A stretch of DNA of 64,000 nt. It comes from Halomontanus rarus (lineage in GTDB: Archaea > Halobacteriota > Halobacteria > Halobacteriales > Natrialbaceae). The notes under the pieces were generated by a model. It saw nothing but the letters and a program-made list of their open reading frames with translations, did not search any database and was not told the DNA's origin. The stretch lies in the NCBI RefSeq assembly GCF_017357405.1, contig NZ_CP071597.1:3224001-3288000 (forward strand). Direction: 5' to 3'. Shown piece by piece: positions 45,675 to 54,663 of this stretch (position 1 is its first letter; each line of letters starts with the position of its first letter). The position numbers and the translations under genes are program-made.

Positions 45675-46409
45675 TCATCCGTCGATCGCCTCCCGATCCA
45701 GTCGCGCCGGCAGCTCTGCGAGCGGCGTCGCCGAGAGGAGAATCGCGGTCCCGCCGACGCTTTCGATCCCGCCGTCGGTCCGAGCGTCGTCGCCGACGTG
45801 TACGAGATCCGCCGGGTCGACGCCGAGTCGATCGGCCGTCTCGACGAAGATCTCCGCCGCGGGTTTTCGCCACCCGTAGTCGACGCTCGTGACGACCGCG
45901 TCGAACCGGGAGGCCTCGAGTCGCGAGCGCGCGAGCGTCCGTTCGACGAGTCCGGGGACGCTGCAGTTCGAGCAGATCGCGACGTTGTCCCCTCGGTCGC
46001 GGACTGCGTCGACGGCGGCCAGCGCGCCTGCGCGAGTTTCCACCACGGGGTCGAACGCGGCGACGACCGCTTGGCGGGCCGTCTCGCGGTCGATATCTGT
46101 GTTCGTATCTGTATCCGTATCCGTATCCGTATCCACGTTCGCGTTCGTGTCTGTATCCGCGTTCGTACCCGGATTCGATCTCCACCTCGAGCGTTCGGAT
46201 CTGGCAGACGAGAGGGCCGCAAATACGTGTTCGTCCAGCGCGACTTCGGCTCCTTCGGGTGCGTCGACGTGCACCTGCGCGTATCGTGTCTCCCAGTCGT
46301 CCGGGACCGACACGCCTCGAGCGGCGAGCGCTCGAGCGACGGCTGTCGCCGGCTCCGCCGGTCGATCGGCCGTCACGAGCGTTCCGAAGAGATCGAACGA
46401 GACTGCCAC
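45675..46409 (-). CDS. HAD-superfamily hydrolase, first gene of the cobalamin operon
   Basis: 244 residues. HAD motif I SFDLFGTLVT (Asp6), motif II as ICSN near residue 145 and motif III/IV as WRKPAAEIF and VHVGDDARTDGGI. The +2 residue of motif I is Phe8, not the Asp used by typical phosphatases, as in dehalogenase-like HADs. Its place just upstream of cbiB suggests the missing alpha-ribazole-phosphate phosphatase step, but the Phe makes that uncertain. A (Thr/Asn)-Asp repeat encoded by GTATCC/GTATCT-type hexamers interrupts the cap domain (about residues 83-104, 46098-46165). Confidence 0.85.
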   Translation of the reverse strand: MAVSFDLFGTLVTADRPAEPATAVARALAARGVSVPDDWETRYAQVHVDAPEGAEVALDEHVFAALSSARSERSRWRSNPGTNADTDTNANVDTDTDTDTDTNTDIDRETARQAVVAAFDPVVETRAGALAAVDAVRDRGDNVAICSNCSVPGLVERTLARSRLEASRFDAVVTSVDYGWRKPAAEIFVETADRLGVDPADLVHVGDDARTDGGIESVGGTAILLSATPLAELPARLDREAIDG

Positions 46410-46536
46410 AGCCGTGTGACTAGCACAAACTGACTTTACTCTCGCGGTCGGCGCCGGACGGGTGCCGCGTCAGACGTTCATTTGGATGGGTTTGTGAATA
46501 CCCCTTTTACCGATCCGTAGAAAGGTGCAGTTGACG

Positions 46537-47109
46537 ATGACTCGACTCCCTCCCATCGGTGAAGTGAAGCGACAGGTTACCGGAACCGGGGCGATCGCCG
46601 TCGGCGGGATCGCGCTGGCCGTTACCGTCGGTTTCCAGCGTACTGCCAGCCTCACGCGTCGAACCACCGACCGCCTGCAAGACCAACTCGACGGCCTGCT
46701 GGATCGGTTCGGTACGGACACGGCGACGTCAGATCGAGAGACAGGGCGGGAATCTGACATTGACACGGACTCCGACTCCGGACCGGAACCCAACCCGGAT
46801 TCACGACCGACCCCCGAACGCGTTCCCGTCACACGAGACTCCTCGACCACCCCGTCTCACTGGCCGACGACTCACGCCGAGATCCTCGAGCACGGGTTCA
46901 CGCCCGAGGAGTACGTCCGCGACGTCCTCTCTCGGAACGACGGCCGACTGCGACAGCGGCGGTTCGTCGACGACTACGGCTGGGCGGCCTCGACGATCAG
47001 CCGACTGCTCTCGGAACTCGAGGAGCGCGGCCGGATCGTTCGCTATCGGCTGGGTCGCGAGAAGGTCGTCTGTCTGCCGGAGGCCGTACCCCCTACCCAC
47101 CGGTCGTGA
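46537..47109 (+). CDS. Membrane-anchored winged-helix transcription regulator
   Basis: 190 residues from ATG 46537 (GTG 46525 upstream is possible). One hydrophobic segment near residues 13-32 (GTGAIAVGGIALAVTVGF), a Ser/Asp/Pro linker with repeats (about 65-110), then a C-terminal winged helix: TPEEYVRDVLSRNDGRLRQRRFVDDYGWAASTISRLLSELEERGRIVRYR. The last part matches haloarchaeal DUF7343-like/MarR-like HTH modules. It diverges from the HAD-cob operon and may regulate it; that is inference. Confidence 0.85.
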   Translation: MTRLPPIGEVKRQVTGTGAIAVGGIALAVTVGFQRTASLTRRTTDRLQDQLDGLLDRFGTDTATSDRETGRESDIDTDSDSGPEPNPDSRPTPERVPVTRDSSTTPSHWPTTHAEILEHGFTPEEYVRDVLSRNDGRLRQRRFVDDYGWAASTISRLLSELEERGRIVRYRLGREKVVCLPEAVPPTHRS

Positions 47110-47203
47110 GCGGGCGTGCGGTCGTTGGCTCCCCTAACGAGAGCCGAACCGAGCCGAACTGAAGTGACTCGAGAACCGGTGAGTCGTCAGTCGAATCCGA
47201 ATT

Positions 47204-47815
47204 TCAGGCGATACGAGAGAACGCCAGATTGCCGGAGATGTTTTCGATGTAGATCTCGACGACGTCGCCTTCGTTCGCACCGGGGACGAAAATCGTGTAG
47301 TTGCCCTTCTCCGCGACGCCGTCGCCCTTGCGGCCGGTTCCGGTGATCTCGACCGTGTAGGTCTTGCCCTCTTCGACGGCTTCGCGCTGTTGTTGCTGTT
47401 GCTGGGTCGAACTCCGCTTGGTCACGGGTCGGAACGCCCCGCAGGCGTCACACCGGAGCATCGGGGTGCGGTCCTCGCGGACGAGGCGGGTGTCCGGCAG
47501 GCCACACTCCGAACAGAGGACGTACTCCTCGACGTAGGCGTCGATCGCCGCGCTGAAGTCCTGTCCGGAGAAGGTCCCGTTGTACCGACCGCGGCCGTCG
47601 CCGAGTTTCCCGCTGGTCCCCAGTTCTCGCTGGATGAACCGGTGGACGTGCTCGTCCTCCCGGGAGAGGACGTCGGCGATCTCTCCGAGGTTGGTAAACC
47701 GGGTGAAGGCCCCGTCTTTCTGTGCCTGTGGGTCCGGAATCTGCAGGCGCTGTTCGTCGCCACCGATATCCGGAACGTTGTCCATCGCTCGGTCGAGACT
47801 CGATTCGTAATCCAT
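47204..47815 (-). CDS. Translation initiation factor aIF2-beta with C-terminal TRAM domain
   Basis: 203 residues from ATG 47815. aIF2-beta N-terminal helix and core (RFTNLGEIADVLSREDEHV, GRYNGTFSGQDFSAAIDAYVEEYV) and the zinc ribbon CSECG...CDACGA. The extra C-terminal 55 residues (TVEITGTGRKGDGVAEKGNYTIFVPGANEGDVVEIYIENISGNLAF) are a TRAM RNA-binding domain. Classical aIF2-beta is about 135-140 residues and lacks it, so this is the long TRAM-bearing form. Poly-Gln linker QQQQQQ joins the two. Confidence 0.92.
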   Translation of the reverse strand: MDYESSLDRAMDNVPDIGGDEQRLQIPDPQAQKDGAFTRFTNLGEIADVLSREDEHVHRFIQRELGTSGKLGDGRGRYNGTFSGQDFSAAIDAYVEEYVLCSECGLPDTRLVREDRTPMLRCDACGAFRPVTKRSSTQQQQQQREAVEEGKTYTVEITGTGRKGDGVAEKGNYTIFVPGANEGDVVEIYIENISGNLAFSRIA

Positions 47816-47926
47816 ACGCGGAACAAGTTCCCCGCGACGTAAATCCGTTCTGCTATCGCTGTCCGGCCGGTTCTGACGGGGCCGCGGTGCGTCGTTCGGT
47901 CGATCCGATGCGGTCTTCGTGAACAC

Positions 47927-48310
47927 TTAGAGCGCGTCGCTACCGCTCTCTCCGAGCGACCCCTGCTCTTCCTCCTCGAGTCGCTCGAGATCGCGTTCGG
48001 AGTTCGCCTCGTGCGCGTCGCCCGCCTCGCCGGTGATCTCGCCGGAGACGGCTTCGCGGGCCTCCCGTGGCGACTCGAACTCCTCGTTTGCCAGCCGATC
48101 GAAGACGCTCCCCAGCGACTCCGTCTCGTTGGGGAGGTCGATCGGCGTGGTCGCGTACTCCGTGGAGAGCTCCTCGCCCGTGACGGGGTACTCGACCTCG
48201 CCGAGGTGGTCCTCGACGTCGGCGAGGATCGACTCGGTCGTCTCGGCGCGCTCGGCTTTGCGACGTTCGGCGCGGTCCTGAGCGCGGTCACGGTTGGGTT
48301 CGTCGCTCAT
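47927..48310 (-). CDS. DUF5789-family small protein
   Basis: 127 residues, start ATG 48310. Highly charged N-terminus (MSDEPNRDRAQDRAERRKAER), then VEYPVTGEELSTEYATTPIDLPNETESLGSVFDRL, which is the haloarchaeal DUF5789 pattern, and an acidic tail. Function unknown. Same strand as the aIF2-beta gene and 111 bp upstream of it. Confidence 0.78.
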   Translation of the reverse strand: MSDEPNRDRAQDRAERRKAERAETTESILADVEDHLGEVEYPVTGEELSTEYATTPIDLPNETESLGSVFDRLANEEFESPREAREAVSGEITGEAGDAHEANSERDLERLEEEEQGSLGESGSDAL

Positions 48311-48436
48311 AACCGGCGCTACTACCGTCGGCGGGAAAAACTGCTGGCCGGCGTTCGCCTGTCTCCACCGGTGTCCGGGTGCAGATTCGGGTTCCGTCGC
48401 CGAATCTCGTCGAGTGCCAGGAGTCCGCTCGACCGA

Positions 48437-49099
48437 TCAGAACAGGTCCACGCGAATCCCGTCGGACTCGAGTTCGTCCGCGAACGCGTCCGCGTCGGTC
48501 TCGATCGCCTCGAACGTATCGTAGTGAACCGGGAGGACGAGGTCGGGGTCGACGCTGCGCGCGAAGTCCGCGGCTTCGTGGCGATCCATCGTGTAGTGGC
48601 CGCCGATCGGCGGGACGAACACGTCGGCGCTGACGGACTCGTGGTGAGCGAGGAAGTCCGTGTCGGAGGGCACGAAGACGGTCACGTCCGCGACCGTCAA
48701 CACCAGTCCGATCACCTCGCCTTCCGCGTGGAACGGGTCTCCCTCGTCGTCGACGTGGTCGCCGTCGGGATCGTTGAACGCAGGCAGGGTCCGCACGTCG
48801 ATCCCGTCGACGGTCAGCGTCCCCTCGAGCGGAAGGTCGACGACGCTGCCGAGTTCGTCGGTCCCGATCCCCTCGTAGGCGGCGACGGTGGCGTCGGTTC
48901 CGCCGACCGCCTCGATGGCCTCGGGATCGTAGTGATCGAAATCGTCGTGCGTGGCGAACACGACGTCGCCGTCACCCGGCGCGTCCGCGAGTACTTCGCT
49001 CCACGGATCGACGTAAACGACCCGTCCGTCTTCGGTCTCGATACGGATGCTGGCGTGACCGAGCCGATCGAACGTGAGCCCCTCGTATTCGACTGCCAT
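48437..49099 (-). CDS. Metallo-beta-lactamase-fold hydrolase (UlaG-like)
   Basis: 220 residues from ATG 49099. MBL signature THDDFDHYD (HxDxDH) near residue 50, later PSDTDFLAH and PIGGHYTMDRHEAADFA plus HYDTFEA as the last His. This is the UlaG/YcbL-like branch that hydrolyses lactones or phosphodiesters; substrate unknown. Neighbouring genes on both sides are unrelated. Confidence 0.88.
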   Translation of the reverse strand: MAVEYEGLTFDRLGHASIRIETEDGRVVYVDPWSEVLADAPGDGDVVFATHDDFDHYDPEAIEAVGGTDATVAAYEGIGTDELGSVVDLPLEGTLTVDGIDVRTLPAFNDPDGDHVDDEGDPFHAEGEVIGLVLTVADVTVFVPSDTDFLAHHESVSADVFVPPIGGHYTMDRHEAADFARSVDPDLVLPVHYDTFEAIETDADAFADELESDGIRVDLF

Positions 49100-49302
49100 G
49101 TGGAGGACTACGATCGCATCGGATTTAGTTCGGACGGGGAGAGGAGAGCCGGCGACAGCGGAGCGGACGACGACTCGACGGGAACGTCGGCCTCGCGTCG
49201 CAGCCACAACGTCCACGACCGACCATCGAGTCGTCTCTCGGCCGCCCCGATCCGTTCGAGAACGCCCGAACGACTATCTCTCGTCGCGGACATCGCTGTC
49301 AC

Positions 49303-50232
49303 ATGCCCGAATTGATCACGACACGGGGGACGTTTACACGGGAGGAACTCGGTCTCATTTTGCCCCACGAACACGTCTTCACCGATCTGGGTCCGATGGA
49401 AGCGGCGAACTGGCGAGGGGCGGAACCGGACGAGGTCGTCGACGCGGTGTCGCCCGAGATCGAGCGAGCGAAGGCGGCCGGGGTGACCGCGCTCGTCGAG
49501 TGTACCCCCGAGGGCGTCGGTCGACGCGTCGACGTTCTCGAGGCCGTTTCGGCGGCGACCGAGTTTCCGATCGTCGTCCCGACCGGCGTCTACCAGGAGC
49601 CCCGCATCCCGGACTGGGTCCGCGAGGCCAGCGAGGACGAACTCGCCGAGTGGATGTGCACGGAACTCACCGACGGCGCCGACGAGACCGACGTCCGGGC
49701 GGCGTGGATCAAAGTGAGTACCGACGACGACGATCCCGACGGAATCGCCGACTCCGAGGAAAAAATCCTGCGGGCGGCCGCCCGCGCCGGTACCGCGACC
49801 GGCGCCGTCATCGGCAGCCACACCCTCTCCGGCGACGTCGTCCACCAGCAACTCGACGTGATCGAAGACGCCGGTTACTCCCCGGAGCGGTTCATCTGGA
49901 TCCACGCACAGGCCGAACCGAACCGCGATCTCCACGCCGAGGTCGCCGATCGCGGCGCCTTCGTCGAGTACGACTGGATCGGCGGCGAGGATCAGTCCGA
50001 CGAGACGTACCTCGATCACGTCGAGGCCGCCCTCGAGGGCGGGTACGCCGACAATTTGCTCCTGAGTCAGGACCGCGGCTGGTACGACCCCTCCGAACCC
50101 GGCGGCGGCACGTTCAGACCGTACACCTACCTCGTCGAGGAATTCCTCCCGAAACTCGAGACCCGCGGCATCGACGAGGCGACCGTCCGTCGGCTCACCC
50201 GCGACAACCCGTTCGACGCGTACGCTCGATGA
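49303..50232 (+). CDS. Phosphotriesterase-family hydrolase
   Basis: 309 residues. Amidohydrolase barrel: GLILPHEHVF (HxH metal site, about residue 20), the candidate carbamylated Lys in AAWIKVSTDD, IGSHTLS, WIHAQAEPN and the Asp of LLLSQDRGWY. The family includes phosphotriesterase, lactonases and esterases; which activity it has cannot be told from sequence. It converges with trpB (77-bp gap). Confidence 0.85.
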   Translation: MPELITTRGTFTREELGLILPHEHVFTDLGPMEAANWRGAEPDEVVDAVSPEIERAKAAGVTALVECTPEGVGRRVDVLEAVSAATEFPIVVPTGVYQEPRIPDWVREASEDELAEWMCTELTDGADETDVRAAWIKVSTDDDDPDGIADSEEKILRAAARAGTATGAVIGSHTLSGDVVHQQLDVIEDAGYSPERFIWIHAQAEPNRDLHAEVADRGAFVEYDWIGGEDQSDETYLDHVEAALEGGYADNLLLSQDRGWYDPSEPGGGTFRPYTYLVEEFLPKLETRGIDEATVRRLTRDNPFDAYAR

Positions 50233-50309
50233 GGTCCCCGTCTTCGTGCGGAACAGCGACCGTCGTCCGCGTGGAACCGTAATTCTCGAGAATTTTCGCT
50301 CCGACTCGC

Positions 50310-51461
50310 TCAGAAGTCGAACTTCTCGGCCGCGGTCTCCATGTCCTTGTCGCCGCGACCGGAGAGGTTCACGAGGATGGTGTCATGTTCGTCCTCCTCG
50401 GCCAACTGGATCGCTCGAGCGACGGCGTGACTGGACTCGAGGGCGGGAACGATCCCCTCCGTTTCGGCGAGTTCGCGGAAGGCGGCGAGGGCCTCCTCGT
50501 CGGTGATGCCGGTGTACTCGCAGCGGCCGATCGCGCGGAACATCGCGTGCTCGGGGCCGACGCCGGGGTAGTCGAGGCCGGCGGAGACGGAGTGAACCTC
50601 GACGTCCTCGTCGATGACGCGGGTTTTCATCCCGTGGATGACGTCGTCGGTTCCACGTGCGAGCGGGGCAGCGTGGCGCTTCGAGTCCGAGCCCTCACCG
50701 CCGCCCTCGGCGCCGTAGAAGGCCACGTCGTCGTCCCGGAAGGCGTGGAAGAGGCCGATCGCGTTCGACCCGCCGCCGACGCAGGCGACGGCGGCGTCGG
50801 GGAGCTCGCCTGTCCGCTCTTGAAACTGCTCGCGGGCCTCCTCGCCGATCACGCTCTGGAAGTCCCGGACCATCCGCGGGAACGGGTCCGGTCCGACGAC
50901 GCTGCCGACCAGATAGTGGGTGTCGTCGATGTTCTCCGCGAAGTCCTCGAGAGCCGCGTCGACGGCGTCGGCGAGCCCTTCGTTGCCGCGGGTGACCTCG
51001 TTGACCTCGGCGCCCATCAGTCGCATCCGGAAGACGTTCATTCCCTGTCGCCGGACGTCCTTTCTCCCCATGTAAATCTCCGTCTCGAGGCCGAGGAGGG
51101 CGCCGACCATCGCGGTCGCGGTGCCGTGTTGTCCGGCGCCGGTCTCGGCGATCAGCCGGTCTTTGCCCGCCTTTTTGGCGAGCAGCGCCTGCCCGAGACA
51201 GTTGTTGATCTTGTGGGCGCCGCCGTGGAGGAGGTCCTCGCGCTTGAGGTAGATCTCGGTGCCGTAGCGCTCGCTCAGGTTACGGGCGTGGTACAGCGGC
51301 GTCGGTCGGCCGGCGAACTCCTCGAGATAGCCGTCGAGTTCGGCCCGAAATTCGTCCGTGGCGCTGACCTCGTCGTAGGCGCCAGCGAGCTGTTCGAGTG
51401 GTTCCTGGAGGAGGTCGGGGACGTATCGCCCGCCGTACCCCTCGAAGTTTCCGTGGGACAT
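50310..51461 (-). CDS. trpB: Tryptophan synthase beta subunit, orphan
   Basis: 383 residues. FEGYGGRYVPDLL start, KREDLLHGGAHKINNCLGQALLAKKAGK with PLP Lys84, AETGAGQHGTATAM, GRKDVRRQGMNVFRMRLMGAEV, VACVGGGSNAIGLFHAF, and NLSGRGDKDM. It makes tryptophan from indole and serine. No trpA or trpC is beside it; the downstream neighbour is convergent and the upstream one is divergent. So this is an isolated trpB, perhaps a second copy next to a trpCBA operon elsewhere. Confidence 0.96.
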   Translation of the reverse strand: MSHGNFEGYGGRYVPDLLQEPLEQLAGAYDEVSATDEFRAELDGYLEEFAGRPTPLYHARNLSERYGTEIYLKREDLLHGGAHKINNCLGQALLAKKAGKDRLIAETGAGQHGTATAMVGALLGLETEIYMGRKDVRRQGMNVFRMRLMGAEVNEVTRGNEGLADAVDAALEDFAENIDDTHYLVGSVVGPDPFPRMVRDFQSVIGEEAREQFQERTGELPDAAVACVGGGSNAIGLFHAFRDDDVAFYGAEGGGEGSDSKRHAAPLARGTDDVIHGMKTRVIDEDVEVHSVSAGLDYPGVGPEHAMFRAIGRCEYTGITDEEALAAFRELAETEGIVPALESSHAVARAIQLAEEDEHDTILVNLSGRGDKDMETAAEKFDF

Positions 51462-51745
51462 GCGTACTCTACTCTACGGGGGAGGGTTCGATGTACATAA
51501 ATGATGTTGAACTGGCGTCGAGTCCTCGAGCGTTCCCGGCTCGAAACGCCGCCGATGGCCCTCGACAACCGAATATGGGCGACACAACGGATTTCTGCAC
51601 TGCCCCATTCGATCCATTTGGAACCACTCAATACCTCTCACTACCATTCAGGGCCAACACTTATCCCCACGAGGGCTGTCCGTCCGAACGAGACAGGTGG
51701 TTCGGGGCACTCGTACCCGTCTCGACCATCCTCACCGATCATCCT

Positions 51746-52714
51746 ATGTCCAGCACAACAACCCCCATCGAAGCGATGTTCGAGATGCAACGGCAGTCGA
51801 TCGAGCACGGCCAGCGGCTGTTCGAACAGAGCCTCGAGATGCAACAGAACGCGCTCGAGACGGCCCTGCACAACGGGATAGCGACACAGCGAAGCGCCCA
51901 GCGGCAGGGAGCCGAACTGACCCAGCAGGTCACCGACGCGCAACTCGACGCCGTCGAGGAGACGGTCGACGACGGCGAATTCCGGGAGGCGATCGACCAC
52001 CAGTTCGCGGAACGTGCACAGCGAACGCAGAAGTTCCTGAACGCCCAGTTCGAACACGGTACCGACCTGTTCCAGCACCTGCTGCGCGCGCAGTTCGACG
52101 CGCTCGAGTCGGCCGTCGACGGCGACGAGTTCGACGTTCGGTCGTCGATCGATCAGCAGTTCGAGGAGTTCGGTCAGGTCCAAGAGGAGGCCTGGGACGA
52201 GTTCGAGGCGGAGTTCCTCGAGATGGTCGACGACCTCTCCGATCAGCAGAAGGTCCTGCTCGCGGAATCGGTCGATTCGTTCCTCGACGCCCAGCGGGAG
52301 ACGGCCCGGCGGACCGTCGAGGGTGTGGAAGGGGCCCAGGAGATAGTCGAGACAGTCCAGCAGGAGAGCCAGGACGTCGCCGAAACGGCTCAGCGAGAGA
52401 CCGAAGGTACGGCAGCCGAAGCCGCTGAAGCAACCGTCGACGCAGTCACCGAGACCGGTGACGTGTCCGAACGCATGGCGGCCGAAACCACAGACGCGAT
52501 CGAGGACGCGGCCGAAGCGGGAGCCGAAGCCACTCGGGAGAACCTCCAGACCCTCGAGGGCGTGGGTTCGACGTACGCTGCTCGCCTCGCCAGTATCGAA
52601 ATCGAAACCGTCGACGACCTCGCCGACGCGCACGCATCGGTGATCACGGAGGCTGCGGAGATCTCGGAGGAGCAGGCCGAAGCGTGGATCGAAGCGGCGC
52701 AATCACAGGAGTAA
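51746..52714 (+). CDS. Coiled-coil protein with C-terminal helix-hairpin-helix
   Basis: 322 residues from ATG 51746 (the open frame reaches back to 51398, over the trpB promoter, and is rejected). Residues 1-265 are almost all amphipathic helix with heptad-like Gln/Glu/Ala/Phe spacing and repeats of QFDALESAVDGDEF type, like phasin-type or granule/coat proteins. Residues about 273-318 (LEGVGSTYAARLASIEIETVDDLADAHASVITEAAEISEEQAEAWIEAA) are a helix-hairpin-helix pair. Function unknown; polyhydroxyalkanoate-granule or DNA binding are both possible. Confidence 0.75.
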   Translation: MSSTTTPIEAMFEMQRQSIEHGQRLFEQSLEMQQNALETALHNGIATQRSAQRQGAELTQQVTDAQLDAVEETVDDGEFREAIDHQFAERAQRTQKFLNAQFEHGTDLFQHLLRAQFDALESAVDGDEFDVRSSIDQQFEEFGQVQEEAWDEFEAEFLEMVDDLSDQQKVLLAESVDSFLDAQRETARRTVEGVEGAQEIVETVQQESQDVAETAQRETEGTAAEAAEATVDAVTETGDVSERMAAETTDAIEDAAEAGAEATRENLQTLEGVGSTYAARLASIEIETVDDLADAHASVITEAAEISEEQAEAWIEAAQSQE

Positions 52715-52800
52715 GCCGATCCGTCCGCTGCTGTTTCTATATCTCTCTGTTATCGTCTCTCGAGGCCGATCCACTCCCAATTTCGACCCGGTCGAGCTGG

Positions 52801-53184
52801 CTATTCGAGAGTCTCGATCAACTCGACGCCGTAGCCGTCGGGGTCGGAGACGAACGAGATCCGAACGCCCATCTCGTCCATGGTGGTCGGTTCCTGATCA
52901 ACCGATCCACCGTACTCCTCGACCAGCGTGTCGACGGTCTCGTCGATGTCGGTGACGGCGATCGCGGTGTGGTCGAAGCCAGACGGTTCGACCTCGCGAT
53001 CACCGCTCTCGTCCTCGTCGTACTTGAACTGCAACTCGGTGTCGCTCTCGCCGGTGAGGAAGTAGTTCGTGACGCCGTCGTCGCCGACGAACTCGCGGGA
53101 GTACTCGAGGCCGAGCCCCTCGGTGTAGAACTCCTTCATCGCCTCGACGTCGTCGATCCAGATCGCCGTGTGTAAGACGTCCAT
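52801..53184 (-). CDS. VOC-family glyoxalase I-like protein
   Basis: 127 residues from ATG 53184. Two beta-alpha-beta-beta-beta modules: LHTAIWIDDVEAMKEFYTEGLGLEY with His5 and ELQFKYDED; FDHTAIAV and GYGVELIETLE, giving the His-Glu-His-Glu metal set of lactoylglutathione lyase. Likely handles methylglyoxal with a low-molecular-weight thiol. Same strand as the next aminotransferase, 124 bp apart. Confidence 0.88.
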   Translation of the reverse strand: MDVLHTAIWIDDVEAMKEFYTEGLGLEYSREFVGDDGVTNYFLTGESDTELQFKYDEDESGDREVEPSGFDHTAIAVTDIDETVDTLVEEYGGSVDQEPTTMDEMGVRISFVSDPDGYGVELIETLE

Positions 53185-53308
53185 ATCCGATGTCTCCGGG
53201 GCGTGCGAGAAAAGCGTGCCGACTCTCGAGTTGCTACCGATAGCGACGAGCGGGATCTCGATTCGCTGGTCAGAACGCGAACGAATCGTCCTCGTCCGCC
53301 AGTCCACG

Positions 53309-54553
53309 TCAACTCTCGAGGTCAGATTCGAGTTCCGCGCGCACCATCGCCTCGAGCCGATCCAGACCCATCTCGAGTCGATCGAGATCGTTCGCGAAGC
53401 TCAATCGAATGTACCCTTCCCCGCCGTCGCCGAACGCGGTTCCGGGTGCGGTGACGACGCCGTACTCCTCGAGCAGCCGCTCTGCGATCTCCCAACTCGA
53501 TCCCTCGAGCGCGCGCACGTCAACGAAGGCGTAGAAGGCCCCTTCCGGACGGGCGGCCGAGAGTTCGGGGATCGACTCGAGGCGGTCGACGACGTACTCC
53601 CGGCGAGCGCCGAACGCGTCTCGCATCGCCTCGAACGGTTCTCGCGGTCCGGTAAGCGCCTCGAGGGCGGCGTACTGGGCGGGGGCGTTGACGGAGGAGG
53701 TCGAACTCTCGCGGATCTTCACGATCTCGCCGATCACGTCCGCGGGACCGGAAATCCAGCCGACGCGCCAGCCGGTCATGGCGTACCGCTTGGAGACGGA
53801 GTCGATCGTCAGCACCCACTCTCGTTGCTCGCTATCGGCCACGTTCGCGACGCTCGGCGGCGTGGCGTCGTAGGTCAGCGCCCGATATACTTCGTCGGCG
53901 AGAACGTAGGCTTCGTGGTCGACGGCCGCCTCGAGCACGCGCTCGATAGCGTCCGCGTCGAACACCCGGCCGGTGGGGTTCGACGGCGAGGTCAGGACGA
54001 CCGCCGCCGTCTCCGGGCCCATCGCGTCGACGATTCGCTCGGGGTCCGGCGCGAAGCCCTCCGCGGCGGGCATCGGCACCTGCACGGGAACGGCGCTGGC
54101 CAATTCGGCCTGCGAGATCGAGTTCGGCCACGCCGGCGTCGGAACGACGATCTCGTCGCCGGGATCGGCGACGGTGTGGACCGCGAGGTGGTGAGCCTCG
54201 ACGCCGCCGGTCGTGACGCTGATCTCGGATGCCGGATCGACGCGTCGGCCGGTCTCCTCGGCGATACGCTCGCTCAACGCCTCGCGCAACTCGAGAACTC
54301 CCGCGTTCGCGGTGTAGTTCGTCGCCCCACCGGCGGCCGCCTCGTGGGCCGCCTCGACGACGTGAGTCGGCGTCTCGAAGTCGGGTTCGCCGATCTCGAG
54401 GTGGACGAGATCGAGGTCGAAGTCGAGGTCGGGATCCGCGTTCGAATCGGCCTCGAGCGCAGCCGCGCGGTCGAACATCACACGGATCTGCTGTGGTTCG
54501 ATCCGTCGAACGCGCTCGGAGGTGCGACTCGAGTCGGACGGCCGTGGTACCAT
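53309..54553 (-). CDS. PLP-dependent aminotransferase (aspartate-aminotransferase family)
   Basis: 414 residues from ATG 54553. Class I fold: LEIGEPDFETPTHV, TNYTANAGVLELREAL, VPTPAWPNS, SPSNPTGRVF, DEVYRALTYD and the PLP Lys in DSVSKRYAMTGWRVGW. Substrates of the class include aspartate, aromatic amino acids and others; unresolved. A DLDFDLDL acidic repeat (residues about 42-50, from GAGGTC/GAAGTC hexamers) extends the N-terminal part. Confidence 0.92.
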   Translation of the reverse strand: MVPRPSDSSRTSERVRRIEPQQIRVMFDRAAALEADSNADPDLDFDLDLVHLEIGEPDFETPTHVVEAAHEAAAGGATNYTANAGVLELREALSERIAEETGRRVDPASEISVTTGGVEAHHLAVHTVADPGDEIVVPTPAWPNSISQAELASAVPVQVPMPAAEGFAPDPERIVDAMGPETAAVVLTSPSNPTGRVFDADAIERVLEAAVDHEAYVLADEVYRALTYDATPPSVANVADSEQREWVLTIDSVSKRYAMTGWRVGWISGPADVIGEIVKIRESSTSSVNAPAQYAALEALTGPREPFEAMRDAFGARREYVVDRLESIPELSAARPEGAFYAFVDVRALEGSSWEIAERLLEEYGVVTAPGTAFGDGGEGYIRLSFANDLDRLEMGLDRLEAMVRAELESDLES

Positions 54554-54663
54554 TGAGTGAGACAACCAGCGTCGCGAGCAAAGAGGTTTGGACTCGGACG
54601 AGAATCGACTGCTCAACACGTGATTGGCGGCGGTGTCGGATCGATCCGGGAGGGCGAGGTCGA

